In this document: piece after piece, positions 57,437 through 64,000 of the stretch
How the letters are laid out: each line of letters begins with the position of its first letter
Numbering within the stretch: position 1 is the first letter of the stretch
Source: Bacillus pumilus
Lineage (GTDB): Bacteria; Bacillota; Bacilli; Bacillales; Bacillaceae
Reading direction: 5' to 3'
Assembly: GCF_024498355.1 (NCBI RefSeq)
Contig: NZ_CP101833.1
Location: 3,453,001 to 3,517,000, forward strand
DNA length: 64,000 nt
Position numbers and translations under genes: made by a program
Notes under the pieces: generated by a model
Database searches by the model: none
What the model was told of the DNA's origin: nothing
The model's input: the letters and a program-made list of their open reading frames with translations, nothing else

Positions 57437-58432
57437 TTGGCAGCAAAAATAAAAGATATTGCTGAAAAAGCTGGATTATCGATTGCGACTGTGTCTCGCG
57501 TACTGAACCAAGATCCCAACCTTTCTGTCACGGATCAAACACGCGAGAAAGTATACGCCGCCGCGGAGGCTTTATCCTATCAAAAAAAGACATTCAAACA
57601 TTCCTTAAAAAAAATCGCCTTTCTCTATTGGATGACCGAAAAGGAAGAGCTTGAAGATATTTATTTTAAATCCATTCGTCTAGGCATTGAGGAACTCACT
57701 AATACCCGGAGTTTAAATGTCACCGCTTACAATCCAACTGATGGTCTACACTCCATTGATCCTTCTACAGAGGGGATCATTGCTATCGGCCGATTTAAAA
57801 AGTCAGAGCTTGACCAATTATATGCGATTACACATCACATCGTCTTTATTGATACGTCTCCAGATGAAGACCGCTTTGATTCTGTAAAACCAAACCTGAA
57901 ACGAATTGTTGAAAAGATCGTCGATTCTTTTATTGAAAAAGAGCACACATCCATTGGTTTCATTGGCGGGACAGACCTTGATCTCAATACAAATATGCGC
58001 ATTCCAGATATTCGTGAAACGACCTTCCGCGAGTACATGTCGGCAAACAATGAGCTGGATGAGCGATTGGTCTATATCGGTCACCATTTCTCTGTAGATG
58101 AGGGCTATTCGCTCATGATGAAGGCGATCGACGAGCTCGGTGATGATCTGCCCACCGCCTTTTGTGTCGCAAGTGATCCCCTTGCCATTGGCTGTTTACA
58201 AGCATTAAATGAGCGCGGATTTCCCCTGCCGAATCGCGTCAGCGTCTTTAGTATCAACGATATCCACGTCTCTCAATATGTCTCACCACCGCTCACAACC
58301 TATCATATCCATACCTCTTTACTTTGTGAGACAGCGGTCGATTTACTTTTAGAAAGACTTGTTGACGGCAGAACATTACCTAAAACCGTGCTGATTGCCT
58401 CAGAACCTGTCTTTCGGAAAAGCACCATATAA
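57437..58432 (+). CDS. ganR: LacI-type repressor of galactan genes
   Basis: This 331-residue regulator has the LacI helix-turn-helix at its N-terminus (IKDIAEKAGLSIATVSRVLNQDPNLSVTDQTREKVYAAAEAL) and a periplasmic-binding-type effector domain. It lies directly ahead of ganSPQ and a GH53/GH42 pair, as in B. subtilis. It probably senses galactobiose-type oligosaccharides. TTG 57437 follows AGGAGGTG at normal spacing. A terminator follows at 58441. Confidence 0.92.
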   Translation: MAAKIKDIAEKAGLSIATVSRVLNQDPNLSVTDQTREKVYAAAEALSYQKKTFKHSLKKIAFLYWMTEKEELEDIYFKSIRLGIEELTNTRSLNVTAYNPTDGLHSIDPSTEGIIAIGRFKKSELDQLYAITHHIVFIDTSPDEDRFDSVKPNLKRIVEKIVDSFIEKEHTSIGFIGGTDLDLNTNMRIPDIRETTFREYMSANNELDERLVYIGHHFSVDEGYSLMMKAIDELGDDLPTAFCVASDPLAIGCLQALNERGFPLPNRVSVFSINDIHVSQYVSPPLTTYHIHTSLLCETAVDLLLERLVDGRTLPKTVLIASEPVFRKSTI

Positions 58433-58440
58433 ACAGCTAG

Positions 58441-58474
58441 AAGCCCCGCCCAATGTGGAGGGCTTCTTTTCTCT
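58441..58474 (+). terminator. Terminator of ganR
   Basis: AGAAGCCC (58441-58448) and GGGCTTCT (58462-58469) form a perfect 8-bp stem followed by a T-rich tract. Confidence 0.88.
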
Positions 58475-58483
58475 CTAAATCAG

Positions 58484-58568
58484 TAAAATATTTTACTTAA
58501 TAAATTTAATAAAATGTGTTTACTTTTTTTACTTAAGTTGATATTCTCACATTAAGAAAGCGTTTTCT
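58484..58568 (+). promoter_or_regulatory. GanR operator and cre site of the gan operon
   Basis: A perfect 16-bp palindrome, AGTAAAATATTTTACT, lies at 58484-58499, and a further GTTTACTTTTTTACTT stretch near 58517-58533. AGAAAGCGTTTTCT at 58555-58568 is close to the CcpA cre consensus. The layout indicates induction by release of GanR and repression by glucose. Confidence 0.75.
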
Positions 58569-58604
58569 TATCATCTGTGAAAAAAGAACGAGAGGGGATT
58601 ACCA

Positions 58605-59870
58605 ATGAAAAAGAGAAAATGGGCGACATTATCAGCAGTCGTTGGGACTGCTGTGCTTCTGCTTTCAGCATGCGGACCGGGAGATGACAATTCAAGCGGG
58701 AGTCAGCCAGCATCTACAGGTACAAAGACCTTGCTAGTGTGGGAGGATGTCAAAAAGGCTGACGGGATTCAAGACGCTGTAAAAGAATTCGAAAAACAAC
58801 ATGATGTGAAAATCAAAGTTGTCGAAAAAGCATATGCCGACCAAATCGAAGCTCTCCGCCTTGATGGAGCAGCGGGAACAGGTCCAGACGTCATCACGAT
58901 GCCTCACGATCAAATTGGTTCAGCTGTTACTGAAGGGCTATTACAGGAAATCAAGCCCGAGCAAAAAGTGATCGACTCCTTCACAGACGAATCGATTCAA
59001 TCACAAACGATAGATGGCAAGTTGTATGGTCTGCCAAAATCCGTTGAAACCACTGTGCTTTTTTACAACAAAGACCTTGTCAAAAAGGAACCAACAACAC
59101 TTGATGGCTGGTATGCTCTTTCGAAAAAGCTGACAAAGGACGGAAAATACGGTTTTGTCGCGAAATGGGATGAAATTTACTACGCACAAAGTGTGTTAGG
59201 CGGATCAGGGGGCTATATTTTCAAACAGAAAAGCGATGGCTCTTATGATGTCAATGATATCGGTCTGAATAACGATGGCGCCATCGAAGGCGGAGAGTAC
59301 ATTCAGAAATTCTTTAGCGAAGGGCTTTTCCCTAAAGGCATCATTGGTGAACAAGGTATCAACGTCCTCAACTCCTTATTCACAGAGAAAAAAGCAGCGG
59401 CTCTTATTTCTGGTCCGTGGTCATTTGGTCCATATAAAGAAGCTGGTATTGACTATGGCGTGACCGAACTGCCAACACTCCCTAATGGAAAACATATGAG
59501 CTCTTTCTTAGGTGTGAAGAGCTACAACGTCTCCTCTTATTCTAAAAATAAAGAACTTGCTGAGAAATTTGTTGAGTTTATCACGAACGAAAAAAATTCG
59601 AAGAAGCGCTTTGAAGTAACAGAGGAAATTCCACCAGTGAAAAAGCTGATGAAAGATCCAATCATTACTGAAAACGCAAATGCGAATGCTGTTTCAAAAC
59701 AAACGAAATATGCCACGCTGACACCGAACAATCCAGAAATGGCAGAGGTGTGGAAGCCGATTGACAGCGCATTAAGGCTGATTGCGACCGGCCGTACAGA
59801 TGTGAAAAAGGCATTTGATGATGCGGTCAAACAAATCGACTCTCAAATCAAAGCGAATCACTCAAAATAA
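58605..59870 (+). CDS. ganS: Galactooligosaccharide-binding lipoprotein
   Basis: This 421-residue extracellular solute-binding protein has a lipoprotein signal peptide with lipobox LLSAC (C23) and a family 1 binding fold (LLVWEDVKKADGIQDAVKEFEKQHDVKIKVVE, GLPKSVETTVLFYNKDL, AALISGPWSF). It delivers beta-galacto-oligosaccharides to the GanPQ permease. ATG behind GAGAGGGG. An intercistronic hairpin follows the gene. Confidence 0.94.
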   Translation: MKKRKWATLSAVVGTAVLLLSACGPGDDNSSGSQPASTGTKTLLVWEDVKKADGIQDAVKEFEKQHDVKIKVVEKAYADQIEALRLDGAAGTGPDVITMPHDQIGSAVTEGLLQEIKPEQKVIDSFTDESIQSQTIDGKLYGLPKSVETTVLFYNKDLVKKEPTTLDGWYALSKKLTKDGKYGFVAKWDEIYYAQSVLGGSGGYIFKQKSDGSYDVNDIGLNNDGAIEGGEYIQKFFSEGLFPKGIIGEQGINVLNSLFTEKKAAALISGPWSFGPYKEAGIDYGVTELPTLPNGKHMSSFLGVKSYNVSSYSKNKELAEKFVEFITNEKNSKKRFEVTEEIPPVKKLMKDPIITENANANAVSKQTKYATLTPNNPEMAEVWKPIDSALRLIATGRTDVKKAFDDAVKQIDSQIKANHSK

Positions 59871-59876
59871 ACATCG

Positions 59877-59915
59877 AACACGGGTAGCCTTGCGTCTATC
59901 AAGCTGCCCGTTGTT
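59877..59915 (+). terminator. Intercistronic hairpin after ganS
   Basis: AACACGGGTAGC and GCTGCCCGTTGTT form a long stem with an 11-base loop between ganS and ganP. It probably attenuates or stabilises the message so that the binding protein is made in excess of the permease. Confidence 0.7.
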
Positions 59916-59947
59916 TCATCTAATTTCATACGAAGTAGGTGTTAGAC

Positions 59948-61255
59948 GTGACGGGTAACCTTGAACTAGACCGCACACACACAGTGGAACCAAAGACACA
60001 CCGGAGACGGGCGCTAATGTTCTCTCTTATACCCGGGATGGGGCAAATATACAACAAACAGTATGGCAAAGGGGCACTCCTTTTCCTGTTCGGCGTCTCT
60101 TTTCTGATTGTATTTTATGATTTATTCAATATTGGCTTTTGGGGATTGTTCACACTTGGTACGATGCTGCCTCGTGACAACTCTGTCTTCCTTTTAGCAA
60201 AGGGGATTATTGCGCTTTTAACAGCTGGATTTGGTATCGGATTTTACGTGCTCATGATGCGTGATGCATTTATGAACGGAAAGAAACGTGATCAAGGGGT
60301 TCCGCTTCATTCCATCCGAGCTCAATATCATCAGCTCATCGATCAAGGCTTTCCTTACTTAATGAGCACTCCTGCTTTCTTTTTACTTCTATTTTCTGTT
60401 GTCTTTCCTATCATGTTCAGCTTTGCGATTGCCTTTACGAACTACGATTTATACCACTCGCCACCTGCCAATCTCATTGATTGGGTAGGGGTCAAAAACT
60501 TTCAAAATATCTTTTCGATCGATATTTGGAGAGACACATTCATTGATGTACTTGGCTGGACCGTTGTATGGACATTGGCTGCTTCGACCCTTCAATGTGC
60601 TGTCGGCATCTTTCTAGCTGTCCTGCTCAATCAGAAGGATTTAAAAGGGAAACGGTTTTTTAGAACGATTTTGATTCTGCCTTGGGCTGTTCCGGGGTTT
60701 GTGACCATTTTGGTGTTTGCCGGACTGTTCAACGACACGTTTGGTGCCATCAACAATACGCTTTTTGCATCGATTGGGATTGATCCAAAGCCGTGGCTGA
60801 CAGATCCATTTTGGAGCAAAATTGCCCTCATTGCGATGCAGACTTGGCTTGGATTTCCTTTTGTTTTCATTATGACAACCGGTGTTTTGCAGGCCATTCC
60901 TGAAGATTTATACGAGGCAGCGACCATTGATGGAGCAAACTTCTTTCAGAAATTCCGGTCCATCACATTACCGCTTGTCCTCTATTCAATTGCACCTATA
61001 TTAATCACGCAATATACCTTTAACTTTAACAACTTTAATATCATCTACTTATTTAATGGCGGAGGACCGCCTGTTGCTGGGTCAACAGCTGGAGGTACGG
61101 ACATATTGGTTTCTTGGATTTATAAGCTAACGATGCAGTCCTCTCAATACGCACTGGCTGCCGCTGTGACGATCTTACTTTCGATCTTTGTCATTGCCAT
61201 TGCACTCTGGCAGTTTAAGAGAACGAATTCATTCAAAGAGGAGGACATGATGTGA
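59948..61255 (+). CDS. ganP: ABC sugar permease, MalF-like
   Basis: This 435-residue inner permease subunit has about eight membrane segments. It carries an N-terminal extension with LIPGMGQIYNKQYGKGALLF and the EAA loop EDLYEAATIDGANFFQKFRSITLPL that contacts the ATPase. GTG 59948 has AGGTG about 7 bases upstream; GTG 59939 is the alternative. It pairs with GanQ. The ATPase is not in the window, so a shared MsmX-type ATPase is expected (known for such Bacillus importers). Confidence 0.92.
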   Translation: MTGNLELDRTHTVEPKTHRRRALMFSLIPGMGQIYNKQYGKGALLFLFGVSFLIVFYDLFNIGFWGLFTLGTMLPRDNSVFLLAKGIIALLTAGFGIGFYVLMMRDAFMNGKKRDQGVPLHSIRAQYHQLIDQGFPYLMSTPAFFLLLFSVVFPIMFSFAIAFTNYDLYHSPPANLIDWVGVKNFQNIFSIDIWRDTFIDVLGWTVVWTLAASTLQCAVGIFLAVLLNQKDLKGKRFFRTILILPWAVPGFVTILVFAGLFNDTFGAINNTLFASIGIDPKPWLTDPFWSKIALIAMQTWLGFPFVFIMTTGVLQAIPEDLYEAATIDGANFFQKFRSITLPLVLYSIAPILITQYTFNFNNFNIIYLFNGGGPPVAGSTAGGTDILVSWIYKLTMQSSQYALAAAVTILLSIFVIAIALWQFKRTNSFKEEDMM

Positions 61256-61256
61256 T

Positions 61257-62099
61257 ATGGGATCAAAACAACAAAAACTCATTCGCCTGAGTATCACTTA
61301 TTTTATCCTTTTCATTGCCTCCGCTTGTATTCTATATCCACTGCTTTGGACGATCGGTGCTTCCTTTAATCCTGGGAACAGCCTCATGAGCACAAGCATG
61401 TTTCCGAAGAACCCAACGTTCAGCCACTTCACCGAGCTGTTCTTTGGTCAAGGGGCACTTTATGCAAATTGGTATTGGAACTCAATGAAGATCAGCATCG
61501 CCACCATGATCTTAACGCTGATTCTTGTCAGCTTTACAGGCTATGCCTTTTCCAGATTCCGTTTCAAAGGACGGAAAAATGGGCTGATGCTCTTTTTGCT
61601 GCTGCAAATGATTCCCCAATTTTCAGCGCTGATTGCGATTTTTGTTCTGGCTCAAATGCTTGGACTGATTAACAGCCACCTTGCACTGATTTTGATTTAT
61701 GCAGGCGGACAAATTCCGATGAATACGTATTTAACGAAAGGCTATCTTGATGCGATTCCGAAGGATCTCGATGAATCAGCCAGAATGGACGGTGCAGGGC
61801 ATTTCCGGATTTTCATCCAAATTATTATGCCGCTCGCCAAGCCAATTTTAGCCGTTGTCGCCATCAACTCATTTACAGGACCACTGGGTGATTTCATCAT
61901 CTCCAGTGTCATTGTCCGATCACCCGAAATGTATACGCTCCCAATCGGTCTGTACAATCTCGTTTCAGACAAAATGGGTGCCAGCTACACAACCTTTGCA
62001 GCCGGGGCTTTACTGATTGCAATTCCTGTCGCTTTATTGTTTCTTGTTTTACAAAAACAATTTGTATCCGGCCTCACACAAGGCGGGACAAAAGGATAA
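61257..62099 (+). CDS. ganQ: ABC sugar permease, MalG-like
   Basis: This 280-residue membrane protein has six hydrophobic segments and the EAA loop PKDLDESARMDGAGHFRIFIQIIMPLAKP. It starts 1 base after the ganP stop with GAGGAGG inside ganP's end, so the pair is tightly coupled. Forms the channel with GanP. Confidence 0.94.
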   Translation: MGSKQQKLIRLSITYFILFIASACILYPLLWTIGASFNPGNSLMSTSMFPKNPTFSHFTELFFGQGALYANWYWNSMKISIATMILTLILVSFTGYAFSRFRFKGRKNGLMLFLLLQMIPQFSALIAIFVLAQMLGLINSHLALILIYAGGQIPMNTYLTKGYLDAIPKDLDESARMDGAGHFRIFIQIIMPLAKPILAVVAINSFTGPLGDFIISSVIVRSPEMYTLPIGLYNLVSDKMGASYTTFAAGALLIAIPVALLFLVLQKQFVSGLTQGGTKG

Positions 62100-62110
62100 G
62101 GAGAGATTTG

Positions 62111-63319
62111 ATGAAAAAATGGATGCTCGTCACTGTTGTCGTTTTCTTTCTCATGGGGTTAGGTATTCTGCCTGAAGCAAAAGCAGATACGGTTTCTGTT
62201 CAGCCGATTAATGGCCTGCAAGGGGACTTCATCAAAGGGGCCGATATTTCGATGCTTGCAGAAGTCGAGAGAAGCGGCGGCAGATACTACGACCAGAACG
62301 GACAACAGGTTGATCCCCTTAAACTATTAAAGGACAAAGGCGTCAACTATGTGCGCATCAGACTGTGGAACCATCCATACGACAATCAAGGCCGTGCCTA
62401 TAACGGCGGGACAAATGATTTAAACACAGCCATCGCTCTATCGAAACGAGCAAAAGCACAAAACATGAAAGTGCTGCTGGATTTTCACTACAGTGATTTC
62501 TGGACCGATCCTGGTAAACAGTTCAAACCGAAGGCTTGGGCGTCCCTCTCACAAAGCGATTTAGAAAAGGCTGTCGGCACTTACACAAGTGATGTGCTAA
62601 AAGCGATGAGGGCGCAAAATGCTCTGCCGAATATGGTACAGGTCGGGAATGAATTAAACTCAGGTATGCTGTGGCCAAACGGCAAAAGCTGGGGTGAAGG
62701 CGGCGGTGAATTTGACCGGCTCGCTGCTTTGCTAAAGGCTGGCACAAATGCTGTTCGCTCTGTCGATTCGAACATGAAAGTCATGCTTCATCTTGCACAT
62801 GGAGGGGACAATGGCGCATCTCGCTGGTGGTTTGATGAAATCACAAAACGAGGCGTCACATTCGATACGATCGGTTTGTCTTATTATCCTTATTGGGATG
62901 GTGGATTCAGCGGCCTTTCCTCCAATATGAATGATATTAGTGCGCGCTATAACAAAGACGTCATTGTGGTGGAAACCGCCTATGGGTTTACAACAGCAAA
63001 TGGTGACAACTTAGAAAACTCATTTAATCAAGACTCCGTCAAAACAGCTGGTTATCCAGCTTCACCGCAAGGGCAGGCATCTTTTATACGAGATGTATCA
63101 GAAAGAATTTCACAAGTGAAAAACAATCGCGGGAAAGGGTTCTTTTATTGGGAGCCGCTTTGGATTCCAGCGAAAGGCGCGCCGTGGTCTAGTCAATACG
63201 GGCTGGCTTATATCCAAACAACCGGTACGGTCGGAAATGCTTGGGAAAATCAAGCCATGTTTGATTTCAACGGAAAAGCACTGCCTTCTCTCGATGTATT
63301 TAAACAAATGACACCGTAA
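62111..63319 (+). CDS. ganB: Secreted endo-beta-1,4-galactanase, GH53
   Basis: This 402-residue secreted arabinogalactan endo-beta-1,4-galactosidase has a signal peptide ending near AKADTV (about residue 25). The GH53 fold shows acid/base E181 in QVGNELNSG and nucleophile E288 in VIVVETAYG, plus VRIRLWNHPYD and LLDFHYSDFWTDP. It cuts galactan outside the cell to galactobiose and longer oligomers for import. ATG 62111 follows AAGGAGAG. It lies before ganA here. Confidence 0.95.
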   Translation: MKKWMLVTVVVFFLMGLGILPEAKADTVSVQPINGLQGDFIKGADISMLAEVERSGGRYYDQNGQQVDPLKLLKDKGVNYVRIRLWNHPYDNQGRAYNGGTNDLNTAIALSKRAKAQNMKVLLDFHYSDFWTDPGKQFKPKAWASLSQSDLEKAVGTYTSDVLKAMRAQNALPNMVQVGNELNSGMLWPNGKSWGEGGGEFDRLAALLKAGTNAVRSVDSNMKVMLHLAHGGDNGASRWWFDEITKRGVTFDTIGLSYYPYWDGGFSGLSSNMNDISARYNKDVIVVETAYGFTTANGDNLENSFNQDSVKTAGYPASPQGQASFIRDVSERISQVKNNRGKGFFYWEPLWIPAKGAPWSSQYGLAYIQTTGTVGNAWENQAMFDFNGKALPSLDVFKQMTP

Positions 63320-63342
63320 TTAAAAGGATAGGACGTGACAAA

Positions 63343-64000
63343 ATGGGAAAGCGTTACCCGCTCGTTCACCCAAATGTGAAAGGCTTTTTGCATGGTGGTG
63401 ATTATAATCCAGATCAATGGCTCCATATGCCAGAGATCATTGACGAAGATTTTCGATTAATGAAGCTTGCACACTGTCAAACATTCTCCATCAACATTTT
63501 TTCATGGAGTAAGCTAGAGCCAGAAGAAGGTCAATATGATTTTGCATGGCTGGATGACATCATGGACCGCTTGACAGCGCAGGGGGCTCACGCCATTCTC
63601 GCAACGCCAAGCGGGGCAAGGCCTGCTTGGCTCTCACAAACATATCCAGAAGTATTACGCGTCGAAGCGAACCGCCAGCGTAACTTACACGGGCTTCGGC
63701 ATAATCATTGCTTCACCTCACCGGTTTATCGAGAAAAAACAAATACACTCAACCGGTTGCTTGCTGAACGCTACAAGGATCATCCAGCACTGATCATGTG
63801 GCACATTTCGAATGAGTACGGCGGCGAATGCCATTGCGATCTTTGCCAGGAGGCATTCCGACATTACCTGAAAGACAAATACAACCATGACCTTGATGCA
63901 TTGAATCAAGCATGGTGGACGGGATTTTGGAGCCACACCTATAGTGATTGGGCACAAATTGAGTCACCTGCACCGCATGGGGAGCACATGATTCACGGCA
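63343..64000 (+). CDS. ganA: Beta-galactosidase GH42, 5' part (cut by edge)
   Basis: The frame opens at ATG 63343 and stays open for 219 codons to the window edge. The N-terminal TIM barrel of GH42 is clear: FLHGGDYNPDQW, LATPSGARPAWLSQTYPEVLR, and acid/base E158 in MWHISNEYGG. The cysteines that bind structural zinc follow the family pattern (C123, C163, C165, C168). It should split imported galacto-oligosaccharides in the cytosol. It is the last visible gene of the gan operon. Full length (about 690 residues in the family) is off the edge. Confidence 0.94.
   Translation, partial: MGKRYPLVHPNVKGFLHGGDYNPDQWLHMPEIIDEDFRLMKLAHCQTFSINIFSWSKLEPEEGQYDFAWLDDIMDRLTAQGAHAILATPSGARPAWLSQTYPEVLRVEANRQRNLHGLRHNHCFTSPVYREKTNTLNRLLAERYKDHPALIMWHISNEYGGECHCDLCQEAFRHYLKDKYNHDLDALNQAWWTGFWSHTYSDWAQIESPAPHGEHMIHG

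Overview
The window reads as chromosome of a Bacillus pumilus-group organism (B. pumilus / safensis / altitudinis type). The basis is Bacillus-style gene order (deoR-dra-nupC-pdp, ykoEDC, ydgJ-ydgI, licT with bglPH, gan operon), strong AGGAGG-type ribosome sites, moderate GC, SAM and TPP riboswitches, and many bidirectional terminators between convergent genes. I saw no rRNA, tRNA, CRISPR array or prophage. Function calls come from motifs and remembered families; no search was run.

Layout. 0-0.6 kb: the end of a type VII secretion (WXG100/LXG-type) locus running off the left edge. 0.8-8 kb: peptidase T; a 168/134-bp-class repeat; a four-carbon acid sugar cluster (RpiR regulator, dehydrogenase, DUF1537 kinase, GntP-type permease). 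7.9-9.2 kb: SAM riboswitch and a MetE-like methyltransferase. 9.2-10.8 kb: an IS1182-like insertion sequence sitting inside a duplicated terminator hairpin. 10.8-15.3 kb: aryl-beta-glucoside PTS operon bglPH with two tandem LicT antiterminator sites, and licT. 15.5-17.3 kb: ywqG and a soluble chemoreceptor. 17.5-21.3 kb: thiamine-precursor ECF transporter with tenA under a TPP riboswitch. 21.3-28.9 kb: secreted protein of unknown role, DJ-1/PfpI protein, small membrane proteins, a second copy of the repeat, an ORF6C-like protein, InhA-type metalloprotease, nitroreductase and its MarR regulator. 29-33.4 kb: deoxynucleoside catabolism. 33.5-45.2 kb: housekeeping and orphan genes (aldose epimerase-like, OatA-like acyltransferase, LuxR and MerR regulators, HAD phosphatase, tandem-PAS chemoreceptor, amino acid permease). 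45.3-51.4 kb: yhaZ-like DNA repair gene, gluconate genes under an RpiR-type regulator, nucleoside hydrolase. 51.5-54.6 kb: a lipase-immunity module with the layout of the type VII 'reverse' lipase toxins. 54.7-57.3 kb: a large membrane protein of unknown role and a LysR regulator. 57.4-64 kb: galactan operon ganR-ganSPQ-ganB-ganA, the last gene cut by the window edge.

Two observations stand out. First, the IS and both repeat copies are flanked by duplicated palindromic terminators. The complete repeat copy also shares the IS end pattern CAGNNTGTNGASAAA, so the repeats look like non-autonomous relatives of the IS that target and duplicate terminators. Second, the 51.5-54.6 kb module (N-terminal lipase, C-terminal helical region, small helical partner, and two divergent DUF1433-like membrane proteins) matches the TslA/TlaAB/TilA plan described in Staphylococcus, but with transmembrane-anchored rather than lipoprotein immunity candidates.
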